NCBI GenBank assembly: GCA_003217735.2
Contig: CP031585.1
Coordinates: 124,001 to 188,000 of the forward strand
DNA: 64,000 nt
Direction: 5' to 3'
Source: Marinibacterium anthonyi
Lineage (GTDB): Bacteria; Pseudomonadota; Alphaproteobacteria; Rhodobacterales; Rhodobacteraceae
Shown: positions 1-9,162 of the stretch, piece after piece
How positions within the stretch are numbered: the stretch's first letter is position 1
Layout of the letters: every line of letters starts with the position of its first letter
The notes under the pieces: model-generated
Database searches by the model: none
What the model saw: the letters and a program-made list of their open reading frames with translations, nothing else
What the model was told of the DNA's origin: nothing
Made by a program: the position numbers and the translations under genes

Positions 1-537
1 CTCCGCGGCGTCCAGATCGTCCCAGCCGGGCTGCGGCAGGCATTGCAGGATGTGACCGAAGGTTTCGGTCAACCCGTAGACATGCATCACGTCCATGCCC
101 GCGATCAGCCCGCCGATCTGCAGCACCCGGGGCGCGCTTTCGGCCAGCGCCAGCGCCTCCTCCAGCACCGGCCGCAACTCCTCGCTGACCAGCACGACGC
201 GGCTGTCGGAATGATCCAGGATTTAGGCGATGGCTTCGGCTTCCAGCCGGGTGTTGATCGTCGACAGCACGCCGCCGCAGACCGGCACCGCGAAATGCAG
301 CTCGAACAGCTCAGGCATGTTCGCTGACCGTATCGCCCTTGCCGATCCCCAACTCCGCCAGCCCCTGCGCCACCCGGGCCACCCGGTCGGCGGTCTGCGA
401 CCAGGCCCGGCGGCTGTCGCCGTGCACCACGGCCACGACATCGGCGTGTACCTCGGCGGCGCGTTCAGGAAAGGACACCGGCGAAAGGCAACGTGATTGG
501 CGCCGCCCCTGTTCAGGGCGGTGAAATGATCCTGCAT
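1..537 (-). pseudogene. Acyl-CoA ligase (AMP-binding) remnant
   Basis: The minus strand carries pieces of an adenylate-forming acyl-CoA ligase. A good start lies at 537, after a GGAGAC ribosome site (MQDHFTALNRGGANHVAF). The reading frame shifts soon after, and the next piece (SFPERAAEVHADVVAVVHG, then RVARVAQGLAELGIGKGD) lies in another frame. The frame then returns for NMPELFELHFAVPVCGG. A TAA stop at 223-225 interrupts the gene, followed by ILDHSDSRVVLVSEELRP. Near position 110-125 the sequence jumps to MDVMHVYGLTETFGHILQ, which in intact enzymes lies more than 100 residues further on, so a central part including the ATP-binding loop appears deleted. It runs off the left edge. The family call is secure; loss of function is inferred from two frameshifts, one stop and one deletion. 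Confidence 0.8.
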
Positions 538-1130
538 GTTGTCTCCGTTTCTGCCCGCGCGGTTCGGATGACCGGGGGCTTTTCCCCGCCATCGCAGGGG
601 CCTGGCCGCAGATCTCGCGCGCCAAGTCGAATTTCCGGGCAAGGGTCGCCCCCGCCCCGCGTCCGCAACCGGACACGCGCCAGTCTAGGGGCCACTCCAT
701 CGGGTGGCAATCTTGCCACCCCGCCCGGCACGCCATGCCAGTCCGGCCCGCACGCCGCGTCGCAGGCGCGACACCGGACCGTTGAACCGGGCCATGCCCG
801 ACGCCTCCGCCCCCCGCTCCCCGCCTGTTTTCAAGGCCGATCCCGGCGCGGCACCCGCCCGGCACGCACGCCCCCATCCCAACGCCCGCGCGCCGGCCCG
901 CTCATCCCGCGCCCCCACAAAGGTTTTTCCCCGATGCCGCGAATTTCAGCACCCGGCCGCCATCCGCTCCCGCGGCCCGTGCTTCTTCTTGGCCCAAATA
1001 CCTCAACCCGACGCCCGCCAGGCGGCGCCCCGAGCGCCGAAACAGCGGCCAACCCTGAACAAAGGGTTAATCCGCCTCCAGAACCCCTTGATTTCATTGA
1101 CCCCGAAAATGTCCCACGCGTGGGACAGCC
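538..1130. other. Gene-free stretch, 593 bp
   Basis: I see no credible gene here. The open frames lack family signatures and have the biased proline, arginine and alanine composition of non-coding GC-rich DNA. It presumably holds the old promoter of the degraded ligase gene to its left. No repeat, RNA hairpin with a T-run or operator stands out. Confidence 0.5.
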
Positions 1131-2222
1131 CTACCAGACCTTCCCGCGCGCAGCCACGTCCAGCACCCGCGTGACCTTGTCCCCGTCATGAAAGATCATC
1201 CTGTCGAACAGGTTGGTCACCACGCAGGTATGGTTGGGCACGACCCGCAAAACATCCCCCACCTGCGGGCGATCCCCTTCGACCCCGGACAGATCCACCG
1301 TCCCATGCTCCTCGGACAGCCCCACGATCCGCGCGCCCGGATAACCTTCGATCGCCCCGTAATCCTGGAACCCCAACAGGTCCGACGTCAGGCTCTTGGA
1401 GCCCGCATCCAGGATCGCCCGATCCTCAGTCGGGCGCGACACCACTGTGGTCAGCACATGCATCGCGCAATGCTCCGCCCCCGCATGCCCCGCCCGCACC
1501 ATCGACCGGTCGTTGTACACACATGTCCCCGCCCGATGTTCCGTGGCCGACGCGATCTCGTGGGACAGGAACAGGTCCGGCGTGCCGCCGACCGATACCA
1601 CCGGACACTCCATCCGCCTTTCGCCCAGCAGCCGCAGCGTTTCCCCCAGGAATGCCTCCACCTGCGCCGCCTTGCCCGGCGCCGGATAGGTCATCACACC
1701 GCCGAACCGCAGCCCCCCCGCCGCCGCGATCCGCAGCGCCAGCTCCACCGCCTGCGCCGGCGTCTGAACCCCGCAGCGCGCGCCCGAGGTGTCGCATTCC
1801 ACCAGTACCGTCAGCGGCCGGTCCGCCCCGAAGGTCGCCGCCAGCCCCGCCACGACGACGCCATTGTCCGCCGTCACCGACAGCTTTGGCACCCGCGCGT
1901 TCAACGCCTTCAGCCGCGCCAGCCGGACGGGACCCAGGATGTTGTAGGTGATCAGGATGTCCTCGATCCCCGCGTCGGCAAAGACCTCGGCCTCGGTCAC
2001 CTTCTGGCAGTTCACGCCCACAGCGCCGGCGGCCAGCTGCAGGGCCGCCACTTCGGGCAGCTTGTGCGTCTTGATATGCGGCCGGAAGCCGCGCCCGATG
2101 CTGTCCATGTAATCCTGCACGCGGGCGATATTGCCCGCCAGCCGCGCCTCGTCGATCACGGGGACGGGCGTCACGATATCCGACAGCGGGGTGCCGGGTT
2201 GGGGCCAGGGCGCGTCCATCAT
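1131..2222 (-). CDS. DSD1-like D-amino acid dehydratase/aldolase
   Basis: 363-residue fold-type III (alanine-racemase-like) PLP enzyme of the D-threonine aldolase / D-serine dehydratase (DSD1) group. The cofactor lysine sits in RPHIKTHKL near residue 51. The C-terminal NHTC motif (His331, Cys333) matches the His-x-Cys metal site of DSD1 enzymes. Members cleave or dehydrate D-3-hydroxy amino acids such as D-threonine, D-serine or D-hydroxyaspartate; which one cannot be told here. The start at 2222 overlaps the stop of the upstream gene (ATGA) and has a GGAGG site just before it, so the two genes are translationally coupled. Probably cytoplasmic. Confidence 0.85.
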   Translation of the reverse strand: MMDAPWPQPGTPLSDIVTPVPVIDEARLAGNIARVQDYMDSIGRGFRPHIKTHKLPEVAALQLAAGAVGVNCQKVTEAEVFADAGIEDILITYNILGPVRLARLKALNARVPKLSVTADNGVVVAGLAATFGADRPLTVLVECDTSGARCGVQTPAQAVELALRIAAAGGLRFGGVMTYPAPGKAAQVEAFLGETLRLLGERRMECPVVSVGGTPDLFLSHEIASATEHRAGTCVYNDRSMVRAGHAGAEHCAMHVLTTVVSRPTEDRAILDAGSKSLTSDLLGFQDYGAIEGYPGARIVGLSEEHGTVDLSGVEGDRPQVGDVLRVVPNHTCVVTNLFDRMIFHDGDKVTRVLDVAARGKVW

Positions 2223-2728
2223 TTTCCTCCGTAGGGCAGGTAGCCGACGAAGCCGGCGATCTTCCAGCCCGCCTCTGTCTGCCGGCACCAATACAGCGTC
2301 TGCCACAGCATGCGATCCTCGCCGCCGTCCTTGCGCCGGATCCGCCCGTCGAACTTCTTGCGCACCAGGGCGGCGGCGCCGGTGATCTCGATTTCGTCCA
2401 GCCGGGTCGCCGCGAAGATCGCCGCCCGGGGATCCTCGGCGTAGTCGGTCGCCCCATTGTCCCGCGCCTGGCGCAGCCATTCGTCGCGATAGGCGTCGAG
2501 CGTGGCGAAGGACAGGTGCCAGTTCTGCGGATCCGCATCGAACCCGCCGTTCATGCCCACGAAGTTTTGCGCGATGAAATCATCTTCGATCATCGACCAG
2601 TCGGCGGCCAGAAACGCATCGATATCGCGCGGCACCAGCATCTCCCAGATGGCATGGCGGGCGGTGTCTTCGGGGGCGAACGGGTTGGTCATGGGATCAC
2701 GCAGGCTTTGCGCAGGATCGGCTGTCAT
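2219..2728 (-). CDS. NTF2/SnoaL-like small protein
   Basis: 169-residue protein with the look of a cone-shaped NTF2/SnoaL-like domain: aromatic-rich N-terminal helices, then strands with an RKKFDGRIRRKDG hairpin and a C-terminal YWCRQTEAGWKIAGFVGYLPY segment typical of the fold. No catalytic residue can be named. An internal ATG at 2692 (MTNPFAPEDTARH) is an alternative start, and neither start has a strong ribosome site. It is the first gene of a two-gene operon with the D-amino-acid enzyme, divergent from the RpiR regulator, so a role in the same degradative step is likely but unproven. Confidence 0.65.
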   Translation of the reverse strand: MTADPAQSLRDPMTNPFAPEDTARHAIWEMLVPRDIDAFLAADWSMIEDDFIAQNFVGMNGGFDADPQNWHLSFATLDAYRDEWLRQARDNGATDYAEDPRAAIFAATRLDEIEITGAAALVRKKFDGRIRRKDGGEDRMLWQTLYWCRQTEAGWKIAGFVGYLPYGGK

Positions 2729-2878
2729 ATTGAAATTCTTTTCGTGATATGCGGTTTTCGCTGGCCAGTTTTGGGGCCGGATGCCAGAGTGTCAACGAAT
2801 TTGCGAAAATCCTTTTCGGTTTTGGCGGCAAACCCGCCCTCTTGCCCTGAACCGGAAACTGCGCGGAAAGGGCGGCCG

Positions 2879-3742
2879 ATGGACATATTCTCGACCCTGA
2901 TGCAGGAGGGCATGAAGCTCTCGCATTCCGAACAGCGCCTGGCCGACCTGGTGCTCGAAGACCTCGACTTTGCGGTCAACGCATCCATCACCGACCTGGC
3001 CGCCCGGGCCGAGGTGTCGCCGCCCACGGTCACCCGGTTCTGCCGTCGGCTGGGCTGTAATTCGTTCTCCGATTTCAAGGTCACCCTGGCCAAGTCCTCT
3101 TATGTCGGGCTGCGCTACCTCAAGCCCGAGGCCAAGTCGCGCACGGCATCGGAAGTGGCCGAGGATATCGTCACCAAGGCGCAGAATGCCCTCTTCGTCG
3201 CGCACCGGCAACTCGATCTCGCCGCGATAGAAGAGGCGGCGGCGATCCTGTCCAGGGCCAAGATGATCTATGCCTTCGGATCGGGCGGCAATTCGTCGAT
3301 GATCGCGGGCGAGGCGCAGAACCGGCTGTTCCGCCTGGGATGCCGGATCACCGCGACGACGGATCACGGCATGTGGATGATGCAGGCATCGGCCGTGCGG
3401 CCCGGTGACGTGGTTTTCGGGTCGTCCTTTTCGGGGCGCAACGCCGAACTGGTGCGCGCCTTTGGCCTGGCCCGCGACCAGGGCGCGAAGACCATCGCGC
3501 TGACCCAGTCCGACAGCCCGGTGGCCGAGGCCGCCGACGTCGTGCTGACGGTCGACCTGCCCGAGGGCGAGAACATCTTTCGCCCCACCTCGACCCGCTA
3601 CGCGATGCTGGCGGTGCTCGACATCCTGGCCAACCTGGTCGCCTACACCGACCGCACCGCCACCGCCGCCACGCTGCGCCGGATCAAGGAGAACCTGATC
3701 CGCCACCGCGACGGCGACGACCGCCAGCTTCTGGGCGACTGA
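2879..3742 (+). CDS. RpiR-family regulator (HTH + SIS)
   Basis: 287-residue transcription factor. Residues 1-75 form the RpiR helix-turn-helix (ITDLAARAEVSPPTVTRFCRRLGC) and about 115-250 a SIS sugar-phosphate-binding domain (IYAFGSGGNSSMIA, FGSSFSGRNAEL). Such proteins sense phosphosugars and control sugar or amino-sugar genes. The start at 2879 is preceded by GGAAAGG; the open frame continues upstream without homology. It is followed by a GH20 hexosaminidase 33 bases later, so amino-sugar control is the likely job, and it is divergent from the D-amino-acid gene pair, which it may also control. The effector is unknown. Confidence 0.85.
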   Translation: MDIFSTLMQEGMKLSHSEQRLADLVLEDLDFAVNASITDLAARAEVSPPTVTRFCRRLGCNSFSDFKVTLAKSSYVGLRYLKPEAKSRTASEVAEDIVTKAQNALFVAHRQLDLAAIEEAAAILSRAKMIYAFGSGGNSSMIAGEAQNRLFRLGCRITATTDHGMWMMQASAVRPGDVVFGSSFSGRNAELVRAFGLARDQGAKTIALTQSDSPVAEAADVVLTVDLPEGENIFRPTSTRYAMLAVLDILANLVAYTDRTATAATLRRIKENLIRHRDGDDRQLLGD

Positions 3743-3775
3743 CCCGCCCCCCTTTTTCGAACATCGAGGTCCCCC

Positions 3776-5680
3776 ATGTCCCTCTACCGCCTGGAAAACA
3801 CCTGGTCGCCCGACCCCGCGCCCTACGGCACGCTGAAGGTCACGTTCTGGAACCTCTCGACCGAGGTGCTGCGCGATTTTCGCCTGGCCTATACCTCGCT
3901 GACCCGCGCGATGCGCCCCTTTGCCGTGACCGGGGCCGACCTGGTGCGGCGCGACGCCAATTACCACCTGTTCGCGCCGATGGGCGACCTGGCGCCGGGC
4001 GCGGCCTGGAGCTTCGAGGTCACCAACCTCAACCGCGATCCCCGGCACCGGACCGACGGCGCGAAATCGGCGATCCTGACGCTGGATGTCTCGGGCACGC
4101 CGCGCCACCTGGATGTCGAGGTCAGCGATCTGTTCCCCGAAGGCCGCGACCTGCCCGAACCCGGCCCCCTGCTGCCCGAAGGCCGTTTGAGCGAGCCCTA
4201 CGCCATCCTCCCCTGGCCCGCTGCCCTGTCGTTGGATCCGGGCGAGACGCCGCTGGCGCTGTGCCCCGCGCCGGGCAGCGACGTGCAGGCGCTGGAGATC
4301 TTCAACCGCGTCGCCGCGCTGCACCGGCGGCTTTATCCCGAGGCACGGGCGGTATTTTCAGCCCTGCCGATGGCGCGCACCCGACCGGTGGCCTTGAAAA
4401 GCGGCGACGCAGAGCCCGGCGGGTACGAGGTTGCGGTGGGGGAGACCATCACCGTGACGGCCGGCGACGAAGACGGCTGGCGGCACGGGCTGATCGTGCT
4501 GGGCCAGATGCTGCACGGCGCGGTCTGTGACCCGACCTTCCGCTTCCCCGCGACAGGCACCATCACCGACGCACCGCGTTATGGCTGGCGGGGCAGCCAC
4601 CTGGACGTGTCGCGCCAGTTCTGGCCGGCGGACGACATCGCGCGCTTTCTGGACATCCTGGCCTGGCACCGGATGAACATCTTCCACTGGCACCTGTCCG
4701 ACGACGAAGGCTGGCGGCTGGAAATCCTGGCCTATCCCGAACTGACCACCATCGGCGCCACGCGCGGCCCCGACGAACCGCTCACCCCGCAGCTGGGCAA
4801 TGGCGCCGCGCCGGTCCAGGGGTTCTACAGTCAGGACGAGGTGCGAACACTGGTCGCCCATGCCACGGCGCTTGGCATCACGGTGGTGCCCGAAATCGAC
4901 ATCCCCGGCCATTCCACGGCGACCTTGGCCGCCATCGACGGCCTTGCCGACCCGCAGGAAGCGCCCGACAGCTATCATTCGGTGCAGGGCTACGCCAACA
5001 ACGCGCTGAACCCCGCGCGCGAGGAAACCTATGAGTTCCTTGCCAAGGTCTTTGACGAGATGGTCGATCTGTTCCCCGGCGACTACCTGCATATCGGCGG
5101 GGACGAGGTGGCGGACGGATCCTGGCTGAATTCCCATCACGCGCGGCTGCTGATGCAGGAAAAGGGGCTGAAAGGCACGTTCGAACTGCAATCCCATTTC
5201 ATGCGCCGGGTGGCTGGGATGCTGGCGGAGCGGGGGAAAAAGCTGGCCGGTTGGAACGAGGTCGCCCATGGCGGCGGGGTCGATCCGGATGGCACGCTGC
5301 TGATGGCCTGGGAACGCCCCGAAGTGGGGATCGACCTGGCGCGGCAGGGCTATGACGTGGTGATGACCCCGGGCCAGGCCTATTACCTGGACATGGCGCA
5401 GGCCGACGACTGGCTGGAACCGGGCGCTGCCTGGGCGGGCACATCGACGCCCGTGCATTCCTATACCTACGAGGCCGAGGGCGATTTCCCCGAGGATCTG
5501 CGGCCAAGGATGAAGGGCATCCAGGCCTGCATCTGGTGCGAACATTTCACCTCGCGCGCCTATTTCAACCGGCTGGTCTTTCCCCGTCTCTGCGGCGTGG
5601 CCGAAGCCGCCTGGACGCCGAAGGACCGCAAGGACCTGCACCGCTACGCCGCCATCGTGAACCTGCACCCGGTCTTCTGA
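3776..5680 (+). CDS. GH20 beta-N-acetylhexosaminidase
   Basis: 634-residue glycoside hydrolase family 20 enzyme. It removes terminal N-acetylglucosamine or N-acetylgalactosamine from oligosaccharides by substrate-assisted catalysis. The catalytic domain begins near residue 270 (YGWRGSHLDVSRQFW), with HWHLSDDEGWR near 302 and the catalytic Asp-Glu pair in GGDEV near 441. The first 270 residues are beta-rich and resemble the domains that precede the barrel. There is no signal peptide, so it should act in the cytoplasm on imported chito-oligosaccharides or murein fragments. It lies between the RpiR regulator and the MlrC-like gene (19-base gap) in one apparent operon. Confidence 0.9.
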   Translation: MSLYRLENTWSPDPAPYGTLKVTFWNLSTEVLRDFRLAYTSLTRAMRPFAVTGADLVRRDANYHLFAPMGDLAPGAAWSFEVTNLNRDPRHRTDGAKSAILTLDVSGTPRHLDVEVSDLFPEGRDLPEPGPLLPEGRLSEPYAILPWPAALSLDPGETPLALCPAPGSDVQALEIFNRVAALHRRLYPEARAVFSALPMARTRPVALKSGDAEPGGYEVAVGETITVTAGDEDGWRHGLIVLGQMLHGAVCDPTFRFPATGTITDAPRYGWRGSHLDVSRQFWPADDIARFLDILAWHRMNIFHWHLSDDEGWRLEILAYPELTTIGATRGPDEPLTPQLGNGAAPVQGFYSQDEVRTLVAHATALGITVVPEIDIPGHSTATLAAIDGLADPQEAPDSYHSVQGYANNALNPAREETYEFLAKVFDEMVDLFPGDYLHIGGDEVADGSWLNSHHARLLMQEKGLKGTFELQSHFMRRVAGMLAERGKKLAGWNEVAHGGGVDPDGTLLMAWERPEVGIDLARQGYDVVMTPGQAYYLDMAQADDWLEPGAAWAGTSTPVHSYTYEAEGDFPEDLRPRMKGIQACIWCEHFTSRAYFNRLVFPRLCGVAEAAWTPKDRKDLHRYAAIVNLHPVF

Positions 5681-5699
5681 CCCTGTCCCGGACCAAGAC

Positions 5700-7148
5700 A
5701 TGACTGACCTCAAGCGCATCGCCGTCGGCGGCCTGCACACCGAATGTTCCACCTACAATCCCGTCCTGATCCGGGCGCAGGATTTCCACGTGATGCGGGG
5801 GGACGACCTGACCGCGTCGGACTATTTTGCCTTCCTGCCGCAACCAGACGTTCAGCTGCTGCCCCTGCTGCACGCCCGCGCCGTGCCGGGCGGTCCGGTG
5901 GAACGGGCGACCTACGAAGGCTTCCGTGAAGAATTCCTCGACCGGCTGAAGGCCGCGCTGCCGGTCGATGGCGTCTACCTGGCGATGCACGGGGCGATGT
6001 TCGTCGACACGATGCAGGATGCCGAGGGCGATTTCATCGAAGCCGTGCGTACGGTCGTGGGCGCGGATGTCCCGATCGCGGTCAGCTACGACCTGCACGG
6101 CAATGTCAGCCAGCGCATCATCGACCAGATCGACATCTTCGCCGCCTACCGCACCGCGCCCCATATCGACGTGGCCGAGACGATGCAGCGCGCCTGGGCC
6201 ATGCTGCTGCGCTGCCTGCGCACCGGCGAACGCCCCTTTGTCACCTGGGCAAAGATCCCCGTTCTGATGCCGGGCGAACGGTCCTCGACCGAAGACGAAC
6301 CGGCGGCGTCCCTCTATGCCGCCCTGCCCGCCCACGACGCCCGCCCCGGGATCTGGAGCGCCGATCAGATGGTGGGCTATGTCTGGGCCGACGAACCCCG
6401 CGCCACGGCGGCGGCGATCGTCACCGGAACGGATGCGGGCGAAGCGGCAGCGGTCGTCACCATGATGGCCAAGGCGTATTGGCAGGCCCGGGACCAATTC
6501 GCCTTCGGCCCCGTGACCGGCCCGCTGGAGCAGATGCTGGAGATCGCCGCCGCCTCTCAAACCCGCCCGGTGATCCTGGCCGACAGCGGCGACAACCCCA
6601 CGGGCGGCGGTGTGGGCGACCGGGGCAACGTGCTGACAGCGTTGATCGCGCGGGACTGGCAGGATGCGCTGGTGGCCGGCATCACCGATGCCCCGGCGGT
6701 CGATGCCTGTTTCAACGCAGGCTTCGGCGCCACGCCGGAGCTGAGTATCGGCGCCAGCCTCGACCCCTCCGGCGCGTCGGTCACCGCGCCCTTCGAAATC
6801 CTCCGGCTGGAGCCCGGCGATGGCGGCGCCTTCCGCCAGGCCGTGGTGCGCACCGGCGGGATCACAGTGGTCCTGGCCGCCCGCCGCCGCCCCTATCATG
6901 ACATCGCCGATTTCGCCCTGCTGGGTCTCGACCCCGCAAAGGTCGGCCTGCTGGTGGTGAAATCCGGCTATCTCTCGCCCGAACTGGCACCGCTGGCCAA
7001 GCCGAACCTGATGGCGCTGACCGACGGCGTGGTGAACCAGGACATCCCCCGGCTTGCCAGCCTGAACCGCGCCACCGGGATCTACCCCTGGGCGCCGGAC
7101 GCCGTCTTCATCCCTGCCCCGCTCCGTTCCTCCCGCGCGCCCACCTAG
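5700..7148 (+). CDS. M81-family metallopeptidase (MlrC-like)
   Basis: 482-residue member of the MlrC (microcystin degradation, M81) family. The N-terminus VGGLHTECSTYNP and the internal YLAMHGAM and SYDLHGNVSQ (near residue 128) carry the conserved histidine and aspartate residues thought to bind zinc. In most bacteria these proteins have nothing to do with microcystin and are found with transport and amino-acid genes; the natural substrate is usually an amide or small peptide. Here it follows the hexosaminidase and precedes an MFS transporter, which may suggest breakdown of a glycan-linked amide or peptide such as a murein fragment. That last point is inference. Confidence 0.85.
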   Translation: MTDLKRIAVGGLHTECSTYNPVLIRAQDFHVMRGDDLTASDYFAFLPQPDVQLLPLLHARAVPGGPVERATYEGFREEFLDRLKAALPVDGVYLAMHGAMFVDTMQDAEGDFIEAVRTVVGADVPIAVSYDLHGNVSQRIIDQIDIFAAYRTAPHIDVAETMQRAWAMLLRCLRTGERPFVTWAKIPVLMPGERSSTEDEPAASLYAALPAHDARPGIWSADQMVGYVWADEPRATAAAIVTGTDAGEAAAVVTMMAKAYWQARDQFAFGPVTGPLEQMLEIAAASQTRPVILADSGDNPTGGGVGDRGNVLTALIARDWQDALVAGITDAPAVDACFNAGFGATPELSIGASLDPSGASVTAPFEILRLEPGDGGAFRQAVVRTGGITVVLAARRRPYHDIADFALLGLDPAKVGLLVVKSGYLSPELAPLAKPNLMALTDGVVNQDIPRLASLNRATGIYPWAPDAVFIPAPLRSSRAPT

Positions 7149-7185
7149 GCGCGTCCCCTTCCGCCGCGCCAACGCTGCAGGCCCT

Positions 7186-8400
7186 TTGATGCTGTCGATC
7201 CTCGGACCCCTCTGGACATCGCCCGGGCTGCGCGCCTGTTCCGTGGCGATCTTCTTCTTCGGCTTTGCCGGGGCGGCAACCGCGCCCTACCAATCCGTCG
7301 TGGCGATCCGGGAACTGGGCCTGTCGGACGCGGCCTTTTCCGCCGTGACGCTGTTGGCGGCGATGCTGAACGTGGTGGCGTCGATCATCCTGGGCGTGCT
7401 GGCCGACCGCGACAGCGGCTATCGCAAGTTGCTGATGTGGCTCGCCGCCTGCGGCATGGTGGGTTTCGGGGCGATCTTCCTGATCCGCACGCCCTGGGCC
7501 TTCGTGCTGGCGGTGCTGGTGCCGCTGTCGGTCTACGGCGGGCTTTATTCGCTGCTTTTCGCCGCCGGACGGGTGTTTTCGCAACACCTGCCCCGCCCCG
7601 AACAGGCCTCCGTCTCGTCCGCGCTGCGCGGGCTGATCTCGGTGGCCTGGATCCTGGTGCCCGGTCTTGTCGGCCTGGCGCTGTCGCGGTCCGACACCCT
7701 GCTGCCCGCCTACCTGATCGCCGGTCTTGCCGCGCTTGCCGTGCTGGTGGTGATCCGCTTCCTGATGCCCCGCGGCGGCGGCGGAGATGCCACGACCCGC
7801 CCACCCCGCATGTCGATACTGGCGGCCTTCGGATTGCTCCTGCGCCTGCCCATCGCGCTGCGGGTGCTGGCCGCCGCGCTGGTCACCGCCACGCTGCATG
7901 TGAACAGCGCGGTCATGCCGCTGATCGTCACCGGGCAGGCGGGCGGCGTGCCGGGCGACGTCGGCGTCATCGTCGGCCTTGTCGCCGCGATCGAGGTCGC
8001 CTTCATCCTGGTCTGGGCGCGCGTCCTGAAGACACTGTCGATCGTGGCGGCGCTTGGGATCGGCGTGGGGCTTTACGTCGTCTACCTGCTCTGGCTGGCC
8101 CATGCGCAGTCGCCGGCCTCGGTCCTCGCCGCCTCGTGCATCGGCGGGATCGGCGCGGCGGCGATCATCACCCTGCCGCTCGGCTACCTGCAGGAACTCA
8201 TCTCGGACCGGCCGGGCCTGTCGTCATCGCTTTTGTCGATCAACATGTTCCTGGCCGGCGCCCTGGCGGCCGGTCTGTTCGCCCTTGGCACGTCAATCGG
8301 CCATTATCCCACCGTCGCCCTGATGGGGGCCGCGGCGGGGGCGCTTGGCGGGTTGGGGTTGCTGGCGCTCGAAGGCTTCCGCCTGAGGCCCGCCGTCTGA
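7186..8400 (+). CDS. MFS transporter
   Basis: 404-residue integral membrane protein with about 12 hydrophobic segments. It begins with a long first helix (ACSVAIFFFGFAGAATAPYQ) and has the cytoplasmic loop LGVLADRDSGYRK after helix 2, the usual major-facilitator signature position. The overall shape resembles sugar-efflux (SET-type) members, but I cannot fix the direction or substrate. It follows the MlrC gene by 37 bases and precedes cutC by 11, so it is part of the RpiR-linked operon and probably moves the same amino-sugar or peptide-like compound. Confidence 0.8.
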   Translation: MMLSILGPLWTSPGLRACSVAIFFFGFAGAATAPYQSVVAIRELGLSDAAFSAVTLLAAMLNVVASIILGVLADRDSGYRKLLMWLAACGMVGFGAIFLIRTPWAFVLAVLVPLSVYGGLYSLLFAAGRVFSQHLPRPEQASVSSALRGLISVAWILVPGLVGLALSRSDTLLPAYLIAGLAALAVLVVIRFLMPRGGGGDATTRPPRMSILAAFGLLLRLPIALRVLAAALVTATLHVNSAVMPLIVTGQAGGVPGDVGVIVGLVAAIEVAFILVWARVLKTLSIVAALGIGVGLYVVYLLWLAHAQSPASVLAASCIGGIGAAAIITLPLGYLQELISDRPGLSSSLLSINMFLAGALAAGLFALGTSIGHYPTVALMGAAAGALGGLGLLALEGFRLRPAV

Positions 8401-8411
8401 AAGGATCCGCC

Positions 8412-9155
8412 ATGCCCCGCCCCAAAACCAAGACCCCCCTGCTGGAAATCTGCGTCGACACCGTCGCGGGGCTGGACGCCGCCATCCAAGGCGGCGCTGA
8501 TCGGATCGAGCTTTGTTCCGCGCTGGCGCTCGGGGGGCTGACCCCCTCGTCGGGCCTGACGGCCATCGCCTCGGACTCTGCGATCCCGGTGCTGGCGATG
8601 ATCCGCCCCCGCGCCGGCGGCTTCGACTGGTCCGGTCGCGAGGTCACCGCGATGGAGGCCGAGATCGCCGCCGTGGCCCGCGCGGGGCTGAGCGGCGTGG
8701 TGATCGGGGCGCTGGACGGCGATGGGCTGGACCTGGCGGTTTTGCGGCGGCTGGTGCGCGCGGCCGAGGGGCTGGAGGTGACGCTGCATCGCTGCATCGA
8801 TCTGCTGGGCGATCCGCTGACGGCGGTCGATCAGGCCGCCGACCTGGGGATCGGGCGGATCCTGAGTTCCGGCGGCGCGCCGCGCGTGTCCGACGGTATC
8901 GACCGGCTGAAGGCCATGCAGGACCGCGCCGGCGACCGGCTGGTGATCATGCCCGGGTCCGGCGTGACGCCAGACACCCTGCCCGGCCTGCTGGCGGCGC
9001 TGAACCCGGCCGAGGTCCATGCTTCGGCCTCGGCCTCCGCGCCTGACCGGCCCCGATTGCAGCATTTCGGCTTTCAACCCGCCCCCGACCGGCAGACCGA
9101 CCCCGCGACGGTGGCCCGCCTGAAGGCGTTGCTGGGCCGGAAAGCCGAAGGATAA
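8412..9155 (+). CDS. cutC: CutC family protein
   Basis: 247-residue TIM-barrel protein of the CutC family. LEICVDTVAGLDAAIQGGADRIELCSAL at the N-terminus (residues 10-37) is the family hallmark, followed by GGLTPSSGL, IRPRAGGFDW and a late LSSGGAPRVSDG. CutC was named for copper homeostasis, but its biochemical role is unsettled. In many alphaproteobacteria it is found in N-acetylglucosamine or murein-sugar loci, which fits the hexosaminidase upstream. The start at 8412 follows the MFS stop by 11 bases. It ends 7 bases from the stop of the convergent ridA. Confidence 0.9.
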   Translation: MPRPKTKTPLLEICVDTVAGLDAAIQGGADRIELCSALALGGLTPSSGLTAIASDSAIPVLAMIRPRAGGFDWSGREVTAMEAEIAAVARAGLSGVVIGALDGDGLDLAVLRRLVRAAEGLEVTLHRCIDLLGDPLTAVDQAADLGIGRILSSGGAPRVSDGIDRLKAMQDRAGDRLVIMPGSGVTPDTLPGLLAALNPAEVHASASASAPDRPRLQHFGFQPAPDRQTDPATVARLKALLGRKAEG

Positions 9156-9162
9156 CCGGCGC

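Noticed and set aside
1188-2234. Long plus-strand open frame of 348 codons opposite the DSD1-like gene
   Set aside because: It is rich in His, Arg and Pro with no family signature, and it mirrors a gene with clear motifs on the other strand. Long antisense frames are common in this GC-rich DNA.
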